From assembly GCA_027039465.1 (NCBI GenBank), contig JALWEA010000178.1:1-13869 (forward strand): DNA of 13,869 nucleotides. Reading direction: 5' to 3'. Below, piece after piece: positions 6,789 through 13,268 of this stretch. The notes beneath the pieces were generated by a model that was not told the DNA's origin, ran no database searches, and worked only from the letters and a program-made list of their open reading frames with translations. The position numbers and the translations under genes were made by a program. Numbering within the stretch: the stretch's first letter is position 1; each line of letters starts with the position of its first letter. The DNA is from Calditrichia bacterium. Lineage in GTDB: Bacteria; Calditrichota; Calditrichia; Calditrichales; Calditrichaceae.

Positions 6789-8164
6789 TGGCCTTGCTTA
6801 AAAATGTGCGCGCCCGCCTGACTTTGTGGTACCTGCTGGTTTTTACCGCTATTTTGCTGATTTACGCCGGATTGGCCGTTTCGCTTTACTACTTTAATCT
6901 GCGGCAGGATTTGGATCAGGAATTGCAGGAGAACTACGAAATTCTGGAAAACCTGATCGAAATAACGCCCAATGATTCCGTATATTTTGATGAAGACGAT
7001 GCCCCGTTTTTACGGGAAGAATGGTTCGAAATCTGGTCGGACAAGGGAAAGCTGTTGTTCTCTTCTTTGCCGGTCAGTTCAAAGCGCTTACCTGCACTGC
7101 ATCCGGAACAGCTCAAAACGGGCGGTTTTAGATTTCATTCTTTAAATTTGCAAAACGATATTCATTTGCGCGTCATGGTTGGTAAGGTGAATATTGACGG
7201 CCATTGGCTGTTGGTGCGTCTTATTAAAAACGAACAGCCGTTATGGCGCGATTTGTATTCTTTTATTTTGATTTTACTTTTCGCTCTACCCTTTGCGCTG
7301 ATCATCGCCGGATTGGGCGGCTATTTTTTAAGCCGTAAACTCTTACGTCCCGTGGATCACATGGCGGATTCGGCACGTAAAATCGGTGAGCAAAATCTGC
7401 ATCAGCGTCTGCCGGTCGTCAATCCCGATGACGAGCTGGGCAATTTGGCCGTTACTTTTAACGAATTGTTGGATCGGTTGGAAAAAGCTTTTGCCCGTCT
7501 CAAACAGTTTACTTCCGATGCGGCTCATGAATTGCGCACACCGTTAACCGCCATTCGCAGCACGGGCGAAGTCAGCCTGCAGGAAAATCGCGATACCGAT
7601 TACTATCGTAATGTCATCGGCAGCATTTTGGAAGAAAATCAGCGCCTGACTAGACTCATCGACAGTTTGTTATTTCTCTCCCGCGCCGATTCGGACAAGA
7701 TTAAAGTACGCAAAGAACCGCTCCCTTTGTACCTGTTTTTGGAACAGACCGTTGAGTTTATTCATCCGCTGGCCGAAGAGAAAAATCAACGCATTGAATT
7801 GAAAGGGGTGCGCGGAATTAAAGCCCTGGCCGATCGTGACCTGCTGCGCGAAGCAGTGCTGAATATTTTGGACAATGCCATTAAATATTCGCCGGACGGA
7901 AGCGTTATTTCGGTAGAATTGGGACAACGTAACGACGAAGTGTTTATTGCCATTCACGATCAAGGGCCTGGCATTCCCCCTGAAGAAAGAGATAAAATCT
8001 TCCGCCGTTTTTATCGGGTGGACAAAGCGCGTTCCCGTAGCATGGGCGGCAGCGGTTTGGGGTTGGCGATTTCACTTTGGGCGGTACGGGCGCAGGGAGA
8101 CCGCATTACCGTGACCAACGGGCAGAACGGCGGATCGGTCTTTACCATCATTTTAACGCAATAG
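6788..8164 (+). CDS. Membrane sensor histidine kinase (CusS-like), partner of the upstream regulator
   Basis: Inner-membrane kinase of 458 residues, close to the usual length of heavy-metal-type sensors. TM1 is about 12-36 (LTLWYLLVFTAILLIYAGLA), followed by an acidic extracytoplasmic sensor region of about 120 residues (37-157), TM2 about 158-181 and a HAMP linker about 182-235 (RPVDHMADSARKIGEQNL...DELGNLAVTFNELLDRL). The dimerisation/phosphoacceptor helix has H247 (DAAHELRTPLTAIRS). The ATPase domain shows the N box (NILDNAIKYSPDG, 359-371), G1 DQGPGIP (391-397), an F box (FRRFYRVDKARS) and G2 GGSGLGLAI (420-428). It is a complete, apparently functional kinase. The sensor region has no recognised ligand motif, so the stimulus is unknown. 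It starts one base inside the regulator's stop codon, and is followed after 39 bp by a membrane-protein gene on the same strand. Confidence 0.95.
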   Translation: MALLKNVRARLTLWYLLVFTAILLIYAGLAVSLYYFNLRQDLDQELQENYEILENLIEITPNDSVYFDEDDAPFLREEWFEIWSDKGKLLFSSLPVSSKRLPALHPEQLKTGGFRFHSLNLQNDIHLRVMVGKVNIDGHWLLVRLIKNEQPLWRDLYSFILILLFALPFALIIAGLGGYFLSRKLLRPVDHMADSARKIGEQNLHQRLPVVNPDDELGNLAVTFNELLDRLEKAFARLKQFTSDAAHELRTPLTAIRSTGEVSLQENRDTDYYRNVIGSILEENQRLTRLIDSLLFLSRADSDKIKVRKEPLPLYLFLEQTVEFIHPLAEEKNQRIELKGVRGIKALADRDLLREAVLNILDNAIKYSPDGSVISVELGQRNDEVFIAIHDQGPGIPPEERDKIFRRFYRVDKARSRSMGGSGLGLAISLWAVRAQGDRITVTNGQNGGSVFTIILTQ

Positions 8165-8203
8165 CCGTTTAAAAGCCGAATTCGATATTTGAAAGGAAAT
8201 CTT

Positions 8204-8830
8204 ATGGAACATGAGGTCATTTCAAAAGGCTTGGAAATTTGGTCACTTCAAACATTGTTGGATGTTTCCATTCTGATGGGCCTGTTTGCATTAGGATTGA
8301 TTTTAATCCGGCCTTACTACGAATCGCTTAAAAATCATTTGACCTTGCGCGTTTCCATTGAAATCTGGGATTTATTCACTGTGCTGTTAGCCGATGTCTT
8401 TTTGGTGCTAACTGTATTGATCGGCTTTTTGGTGCTTAATCCGGATATCATGGCCGATATTAAAATGGCCGTGCCGTTTATCCCGCTGGCGGTGCTATTG
8501 TTTGCCGTGGCCATGGTGTTACGCCTGCTTTACGATGCCCACCGCCCGAACGGTAGGCACTTCAAAAGCGCGTTGTGGTTGATGTTTGCCGCTAATCTGT
8601 TAAACATCATCGGGTTTTCATTAATAATGGAAGCGCCGGGCAGCGAATATTTGCAAGATCATCCGTCCGTTTTTTGGACATTCATCAAAACCCATTTTTG
8701 TTCCAACGCCCTTCCGTACGGATTGGAATTGGCGCAATGGACGTTTTACATCGTTTTTCCGCTGTTATTAATTGTTTTTATTTGGGGCTTTTTTAAAGCC
8801 ATGCAAACTTTTACCGGTAGAAAAGCGTAA
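8204..8830 (+). CDS. Unrecognised five-helix integral membrane protein, two-component-linked
   Basis: I do not recognise a family. The ATG at 8204, 6 nt after AAAGGA (8192-8197), is chosen over an upstream TTG at 8189 that overlaps this site. This gives 208 residues. Hydrophobic segments lie at about 17-36, 56-78, 88-109, 122-143 and 177-199, suggesting five membrane helices. There is no signal-peptide-like cleavage site. Histidines H45, H113, H119, H153 and H164 and C166 lie mostly in loops between helices, so haem or quinone binding is conceivable but not shown. It sits 39 bp after the kinase and 3 bp before a dicluster ferredoxin gene, so it is probably co-expressed with both. A membrane anchor or quinone-interacting partner for the ferredoxin, or an accessory of the sensor, are the two readings I consider; neither is proven. 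Confidence 0.8.
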   Translation: MEHEVISKGLEIWSLQTLLDVSILMGLFALGLILIRPYYESLKNHLTLRVSIEIWDLFTVLLADVFLVLTVLIGFLVLNPDIMADIKMAVPFIPLAVLLFAVAMVLRLLYDAHRPNGRHFKSALWLMFAANLLNIIGFSLIMEAPGSEYLQDHPSVFWTFIKTHFCSNALPYGLELAQWTFYIVFPLLLIVFIWGFFKAMQTFTGRKA

Positions 8831-8833
8831 AAC

Positions 8834-9052
8834 ATGGATTGGTTTTGGAGATTAAAGGAAAATTACTGCACCGGTTGCGGCATTTGCTTCGATGTTTGTC
8901 CCGAAAGCGCCATTGAAATGACGCGCGAGATGGCTTTGCCCGAACCGGTTCCCAATGCCTGTACCGGTTGCATGACTTGTGTGGACGAATGCCCGTTTGA
9001 TGCGATTGAAGTGACGGAGGGAGAGGACGTTGGTTATGAGTTGAATGGTTAA
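8834..9052 (+). CDS. Small 2[4Fe-4S] ferredoxin
   Basis: Low-potential electron carrier of 72 residues. Two complete cluster motifs are visible: C12-x2-C15-x2-C18-x3-C22-P (CTGCGICFDVCP) and C43-x2-C46-x2-C49-x3-C53-P (CTGCMTCVDECP), with the AIE repeats after each that are usual in bacterial dicluster ferredoxins. The start is 3 bp after the stop of the membrane protein gene and has no good Shine-Dalgarno of its own, so translation is probably coupled. As last gene of the regulator-kinase-membrane protein unit it likely passes electrons to or from that membrane protein. The last codons and stop (9040-9052, GTTGAATGGTTAA) are identical to a 13-mer at 10208-10220 that belongs to an intergenic repeat, so the C-terminal end may have been reset by repeat insertion. 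Confidence 0.92.
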   Translation: MDWFWRLKENYCTGCGICFDVCPESAIEMTREMALPEPVPNACTGCMTCVDECPFDAIEVTEGEDVGYELNG

Positions 9053-9470
9053 ATGGGAAAATGGTTAATAGTTAATGGTGTAAGAGTTAAGGGAAAAATC
9101 GTTGTTCGTAAAAGACTGTCATTGCGAACGATACCGCTGGCGCGGTCTCTGCCCGACAACCGTATCTCGATACGTTCCGCTAAAGCGGAACTACTCGATA
9201 ACCGGTTGCCTTTGAGCGCGTCCGGTTCCCGAGTGATTCTGCCGACACTCGTAGGGGCGAAGCATTTCCCTAACAAATAAAGAAATAATCGATGTTTTTG
9301 GTTGCACAACGTTAAATTTTTTAAGTCTGACGCGTTTTGACGGAAATGCTTCGCCCTTACTTCGAACATCACAAGATAACAGGCAGAATCGTATCGAGGG
9401 ACGGACGCGCCATAATATGTCAATAGTAGGATTCCCGAGAATCGGGACCGGGAATGGGTTAAAAAATCAC
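9040..9470 (+). repeat. Composite intergenic repeat, copy A
   Basis: This gene-free region shares four ordered blocks with copy B downstream, in the same orientation: GTTGAATGGTTAA (9040-9052), TAAGAGTTAAGGG (9081-9093), TGTCATTGCGAACGAT (9117-9132), and TCCCGAGAATC followed by GGACCGGG and ATGGGTTAAAAAA (9433-9466). Blocks 1 and 2 are 41 bp apart in both copies. The TGTCATTGCGA segment resembles dispersed repeats common in environmental bacterial genomes. Inside are CGTATC/GATACG (9161-9174) and GTTCCGCT/AGCGGAAC (9174-9191) hairpins and a large nested inverted repeat. The last block ends 35 bp before the next gene, so it may carry promoter sequence. Short open frames here are not considered genes. 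Confidence 0.75.
9216..9410. repeat. Long nested inverted repeat (MITE-like) inside repeat copy A
   Basis: Inner arms GTAGGGGCGAAGCATTTCC (9251-9269) and GGAAATGCTTCGCCCTTAC (9342-9360) are complementary at 18 of 19 positions. Outer arms continue the symmetry: GCGCGTCCGG and GATTCTG at 9216-9241 match CAGAATC and CGGACGCGC at 9384-9410. The unpaired centre is AT-rich, about 70 bp. No coding sequence is visible. The structure suggests a non-autonomous mobile element, or a structured repeat inserted into copy A, since copy B lacks this block. Confidence 0.7.
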
Positions 9471-9500
9471 TAAAACACACGAACCGAAAGGAGTGTCAAC

Positions 9501-10181
9501 ATGAAAAAAGTCCTGTTTTTAACCTTAACTTTTGCTTTGTTTTTGACCGTAGCTCAGCTGAGCGCCAGGAATTTTAACACGTCAAAGGAAAAGACAATAA
9601 CGTTCGATTTTGAGAAAGTGCCGGTTGGGCAAATTCCCGATGGCTGGAAAATCGAAGCCACCAATCCAAAAGGCAAATTGGCCGTTTGGAAGGTTATTGA
9701 AGACACGACTGCGCCCTCTGGTAAAAAAGTGCTTTCATTGGTAGATGCCAGCCATTCCTTCGGCAGCACGTACAATTTGTGCTGGACCAAAGATATTCCT
9801 TTCTTAAACGGTGAAATTACGGTCAAATTCAAAGCCAACACCGGGCGGGAAGACGAAGGCGGCGGCGTGATCTGGCGTGCCAAAGATCGCAACAACTATT
9901 ACATCGCCCGATTCAATCCTTTGGAAGATAATTTTCGCATCTATTACGTCAAAAACGGCGTGCGACGTATGTTGGCCAGCGCCCGCATCGCTTTGAAAGC
10001 GCATCAGTGGCATTCCATGAAAATCACGGTTAACGGCACCAAATTCGAAGGCTACCTGAACGGCAAAAAATTGCTAAGCACGAGTTGCAAAGTGTTTAAT
10101 GAAGCCGGTGGCGTGGGCTTGTGGACCAAAGCCGATGCAGCCACTTCGTTTGATGATTTTAAAGTGGTATTGCAGCCGTAG
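9501..10181 (+). CDS. Secreted concanavalin-fold protein, 3-keto-disaccharide hydrolase (DUF1080)-like
   Basis: A 226-residue exported protein. Residues 1-22 form a signal peptide (KK, hydrophobic core LFLTLTFALFLTV, likely cut after QLSA). No lipobox is present, so it is probably periplasmic or outside the cell. The mature part is rich in beta strands and has the pattern of DUF1080/LamG-type jelly rolls: FDFEKVPVGQIPDGW, GEITVKFKA, GGGVIWRAKDRNNYYIARFNP, WHSMKITVNGTKFEGYLNGKKL, GGVGLWTKADAATSFDDFKV. The family includes carbohydrate hydrolases and binding proteins; I cannot point to catalytic residues, so a sugar-related role is inferred. AAAGGAG at 9487-9493 is 7 nt from the ATG. The gene is single and lies between two direct copies of an intergenic repeat, with no functional link to either neighbouring operon. 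Confidence 0.82.
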   Translation: MKKVLFLTLTFALFLTVAQLSARNFNTSKEKTITFDFEKVPVGQIPDGWKIEATNPKGKLAVWKVIEDTTAPSGKKVLSLVDASHSFGSTYNLCWTKDIPFLNGEITVKFKANTGREDEGGGVIWRAKDRNNYYIARFNPLEDNFRIYYVKNGVRRMLASARIALKAHQWHSMKITVNGTKFEGYLNGKKLLSTSCKVFNEAGGVGLWTKADAATSFDDFKVVLQP

Positions 10182-10207
10182 GAAGGTCTTTGTTGATTGG
10201 TTGACCG

Positions 10208-10547
10208 GTTGAATGGTTAAGTATGAAGGGCGTTAAGGGTTAAGAGTATAAGAGTTAAGGGGAATGTTGTCCGTTATTCGTGTATTCGTATATTCGTTAA
10301 TCGTGCATTGTGGGGAATGAGAGTGTCATTGCGAACGATCCCGCGAGCAAGCGAGCGGGAGAGTGAAGCAATCTCATTCAAACCAGCACTGGACGAAAGA
10401 AATTATTTGTCTGGTTCCACTCACTTGGCATTCGTCCGCAATCTTGCATGCCGGTGGGCAAATAATTGCTTCAATTCGACAATTCATCAAATGCCCACTG
10501 CAAACGTGTCATCCCGAGAATCAGGACCGGGGATGGGTTAAAAAAAT
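10208..10547 (+). repeat. Composite intergenic repeat, copy B
   Basis: It holds the same four blocks as copy A in the same order and orientation: GTTGAATGGTTAA (10208-10220), TAAGAGTTAAGGG (10249-10261), TGTCATTGCGAACGAT (10324-10339), and TCCCGAGAATC with GGACCGGGG and ATGGGTTAAAAAA (10512-10545). The middle differs from copy A. It has inverted segments GAAGCAAT (10365-10372)/ATTGCTTC (10465-10472) and AATTATTTG/CAAATAATT (10401-10409/10459-10467), making its own long hairpin. CATCCC/GGGATG (10510-10535) forms a small end hairpin, as ATTCCCG/CGGGAAT does in copy A. No credible gene lies in the 463-bp gap 10182-10644. Confidence 0.72.
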
Positions 10548-10644
10548 GCAGTAAGCCTAAAAGTCAAAAGGGCAAAGAAATGATACCAGAATAAAAATGT
10601 AAATCATATTTAGTTTCGATTAAACCGATTTAAGGAGAACTTCG
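10548..10644 (+). promoter_or_regulatory. Leader of the ABC importer operon
   Basis: This AT-rich leader contains a small dyad TAAAT-CAT-ATTTA (10600-10612), a possible operator that does not match a full Fur box, and AAGGAG (10632-10637) 7 nt before the ATG. No confident -35/-10 pair was identified. Confidence 0.35.
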
Positions 10645-11673
10645 ATGAAACAACCATTGCGGCTTTCCATGCTTGTTGTTTTGCTGTTCGGCCTATTGTT
10701 TCTGATCGCAGCTTGCGGTAAAAAACAAACCAGGGCCAAAACGGTAACCGTTTACGTGTCGGAAGATCAGGTATTTTCCGAACCTATTTTAAAAGATTTT
10801 GAAAAACAAACCGGCATTAAAGTAAACGCAATTTACGATACCGAAGAAGCCAAAAGTACCGGCACCATGAATCGTTTGATTGCCGAAAAAGACAATCCCC
10901 AGGCCGATGTGTATTGGGCCAACGAACCGATTCGGGCCGAAGTGCTCAAACAAAAAGGCATTTCAGCGCCATACATTTCGCCCAATGCCAAAGACATTCC
11001 GGCCGTATTCAAAGATCCCGATGGTTACTGGACGGGATTCTCTGCTAGGGCGCGCGTTCTTATCGTTAACAATAAAGTCAAGGAAAAGCCGAAATCCATC
11101 TCGGCTTATCTCGATCCGCGTTGGAAAGGCAAATCGGTGATTGCCAATCCTTTATTCGGTACTACCACTTCGGAAATTGCCGCTCTGTTCACGCTTTGGG
11201 GTGACGAACAGGCCAAAGCATTCATGATGGGACTCAAAAAAAACAAGGTGGCCGTTTCCACTAGTAACGGAGAAAGTGCCGATTTCGTGGCCGCCGGTCA
11301 GTACGATTTCAGTCTGGTCGATAGTGATGACGGGGTGAATCGCATGCGGCAGGGCAAACCGGTAAGTATCGTGTATCCGGATCAGGGACCGAACGGCATC
11401 GGTTGTTTTATTGTGCCCAATGCTGTGGTTTTGATCAAAGGTGCGCCTCATCCGCAGTTGGCCAAAAAGGTGATCGATTTTCTTCTCTCACCGCAAACCG
11501 AAAGCAAGCTGGCCTTTGCAGACTGTGCGCAAATTCCCTTACATCCGGGTGTGAAAATGCCCGAAGAATTGAAATCGATCGATCAGATTAAAGTAATGCA
11601 GGTGAATTACGCCAAGGTTGCCAAAAAGATGATTGAGATTCAACCGTTCTTAAAATCCTGGATGGGCTTGTAA
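10645..11673 (+). CDS. ABC importer substrate-binding lipoprotein, ferric-iron (Fbp/Fut) type family
   Basis: Periplasmic, lipid-anchored solute receptor of 342 residues. The signal sequence ends in a lipobox, LIAAC with C24 as the lipidated residue. The mature protein has the type-2 binding-protein pattern: TVTVYVSEDQVFSEPILKDFEKQTGIKVN at the start, ADVYWANEP, GYWTGFSARARVLIVNN, then the hinge region SISAYLDPRWKGKSVIANPLFGTT and a C-terminal HPQLAKKVIDFLLSPQTESKLA. These resemble FbpA/AfuA/FutA receptors. The place where FbpA carries its Tyr-Tyr iron ligands reads QYDFSLVDSDDGVNRM instead, so ferric iron is not assured. Related family-1 receptors take up phosphonates, thiamine and other ligands. 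The stop overlaps the permease start by one base (TAATG), which makes the importer assignment firm even though the ligand is open. Confidence 0.88.
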   Translation: MKQPLRLSMLVVLLFGLLFLIAACGKKQTRAKTVTVYVSEDQVFSEPILKDFEKQTGIKVNAIYDTEEAKSTGTMNRLIAEKDNPQADVYWANEPIRAEVLKQKGISAPYISPNAKDIPAVFKDPDGYWTGFSARARVLIVNNKVKEKPKSISAYLDPRWKGKSVIANPLFGTTTSEIAALFTLWGDEQAKAFMMGLKKNKVAVSTSNGESADFVAAGQYDFSLVDSDDGVNRMRQGKPVSIVYPDQGPNGIGCFIVPNAVVLIKGAPHPQLAKKVIDFLLSPQTESKLAFADCAQIPLHPGVKMPEELKSIDQIKVMQVNYAKVAKKMIEIQPFLKSWMGL

Positions 11674-13268
11674 TGCAAAAACGCGTCGTGCTGTGGTTCG
11701 TTGTCGGATTGTTGACTGTTATCGGGCTGTTGCCGGTGCTGTCCATGATTTTCAAAAGCGTTTTGGAAAACGGGCATTTCGGCCTGGACGCTTATCGCGG
11801 CGTATTGGTTTCAGCACGCCAATGGACGTTAATGGAACACAGCCTCACCCTTTCAGCCTTAGTTACGGCGCTAACCGTACTCATCGGAGTTCCGTTGGGA
11901 ATCTTACTAGGCAAGACGGATTTCCCTTTGAAAAAAGTTTTTGTTTTTTTGTTTGTGATTCCATTACTCGTCCCGCCGTATATCACGGCGGTCTCCTGGT
12001 TCGATTTGGTCGGTCGGGAAGGCCTTTTGGCTCCGTTGTTGGGGCAGGGTTTTACGCAAATAATCGGATATTATTTGTTTGGCCTTCCCGGCTGTACCTT
12101 TGTTCTTTTTTCAACCTTTTTGCCCATTCCCATGATTTTGACCATGGTCTTTTTACGTACGGTCAATCCGGAATTGGAAGAAGCGGGACGACTGATGTCC
12201 GGTTGGAAAAAGGTTTTAAGCGGCATTACGCTTCCGTTGATTTTGCCCGGAATTCTGCTCGCGGCTTTGCTGGTTTTTCTGCTAACTTTTGGTGAATTCG
12301 GCGTACCCAACTTTTTGCGTTATGATGTGTTTCCTGTAGAAAGTTTTACCCAGTTTTCCGCCTTTTACAATTTCCGGGCAGCCACGGCGGCGGCCATGCC
12401 TTTGGCCGTTATCACCTTTTTGGCTCTATTGATCGAAGACCTGTTTTTGCGCGAGCGCACCTATCAATTGCGTCCGGCGCCGGACGGGCGCCAGCCGATG
12501 CTCATCCGTTTGGCCAAACAACGCCTTTGGTTGATAGCCGTTGTAGGTTTCTTGGTTTTGCTGATTGTCATTGTACCCATGACGGCTTTATTGATTAAAT
12601 CATCCAATTGGGCTACTTACGTACAAGCGTTAAACCAGGCCGGTGAAAGTTTGCGACGCAGCATTGTTTACGCGGCTTTCGGCGCCACGCTGCTCACCGT
12701 TTTGGGCTTTTTCACAGGATACCTCATTCAAACCAAAGCGCTTAAAATTTGGCGTAGCGTTGATTCGTTAACCGTTTTTTTGTTTGCCCTGCCAGGAACG
12801 GTCATCGGCATCGGCCTAATTAGTTTGTGGAATACGCCGTGGACGAATTTTATTTACGCCACACCGGTGATCATTCTGCTTGGTTATTTGGCCAAATACA
12901 CCGCGCTCACCAGTCGCATTTCCGTGACACAGTTGGCGCAAATCCCGCCTTCCATGGAAGAAGCGGCCCGAATGGCAGGCGCCGGTTGGTTGCGCCGTCT
13001 GACCTTTATTGTGCTTCCCTTGGCCAAACGGGGGCTGCTAGCCGCCTGGATTGTGGGCTACATTTTTTCTCTGCGCGATACGGCCATTACCATGATGGTT
13101 TATCCTGCCGGTCACGACACCCTGCCGGTGCGCATTTTTACACTGATGGCCAACGGCTCACAGGAATTGATTGCCGCTTTGTGTGTGATTTTGATTTTGG
13201 CGACTTTAATCCCGGCTGGTTTGTTTTTGTTGCTTCCGAATTTCAAACGGCGGGAGGTGGCAGCTTGA
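11673..13268 (+). CDS. ABC importer permease, fused double-domain FbpB type
   Basis: Inner-membrane channel of 531 residues with two binding-protein-dependent permease domains in one chain, about 12 helices, as in FbpB/AfuB of ferric-iron importers. Domain 1 (about 1-260) and domain 2 (about 285-525) each carry the EAA loop that contacts the ATPase: EEAGRLMSGWKKVLSGITLPL (169-189) and EEAARMAGAGWLRRLTFIVLPL (429-450). Other family marks are IPLLVPPYITAVSWF, TFGEFGVPNFL and FALPGTVIGIGLI. The start overlaps the binding protein's stop and the stop overlaps the ATPase start (TTGA), so all three form one translationally coupled operon. The fused arrangement means one permease chain serves where many ABC importers use two. 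Confidence 0.94.
   Translation: MQKRVVLWFVVGLLTVIGLLPVLSMIFKSVLENGHFGLDAYRGVLVSARQWTLMEHSLTLSALVTALTVLIGVPLGILLGKTDFPLKKVFVFLFVIPLLVPPYITAVSWFDLVGREGLLAPLLGQGFTQIIGYYLFGLPGCTFVLFSTFLPIPMILTMVFLRTVNPELEEAGRLMSGWKKVLSGITLPLILPGILLAALLVFLLTFGEFGVPNFLRYDVFPVESFTQFSAFYNFRAATAAAMPLAVITFLALLIEDLFLRERTYQLRPAPDGRQPMLIRLAKQRLWLIAVVGFLVLLIVIVPMTALLIKSSNWATYVQALNQAGESLRRSIVYAAFGATLLTVLGFFTGYLIQTKALKIWRSVDSLTVFLFALPGTVIGIGLISLWNTPWTNFIYATPVIILLGYLAKYTALTSRISVTQLAQIPPSMEEAARMAGAGWLRRLTFIVLPLAKRGLLAAWIVGYIFSLRDTAITMMVYPAGHDTLPVRIFTLMANGSQELIAALCVILILATLIPAGLFLLLPNFKRREVAA

Noticed and set aside
8189..8203. Upstream TTG start giving a 213-residue membrane protein
   Set aside because: This start would overlap the AAAGGA site that is correctly placed for the ATG at 8204, so the shorter form is preferred.
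9053..9280. 75-residue + strand open frame after the ferredoxin
   Set aside because: It lies wholly in repeat copy A, has no ribosome binding site, and its translation is the low-complexity type produced by TGTCATTGCGA-type intergenic repeats.
9049..9480. 143-residue minus-strand open frame
   Set aside because: It is the antisense of repeat copy A and runs through the nested inverted repeat; no recognisable domain or start signal.
9040..10547. CRISPR array or composite transposon
   Set aside because: The repeats occur in only two diverged sets with irregular spacing, and no cas or transposase gene is visible.
10308..10554. Overlapping + strand open frames of 77 and 63 residues
   Set aside because: They are in two frames of repeat copy B, without ribosome binding sites, and their sequence is explained by the repeat and its hairpins.
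10595..10620. Fur box before the importer operon
   Set aside because: Only a short TAAAT/ATTTA dyad is present; it does not match the 19-bp Fur consensus well enough to call iron control.
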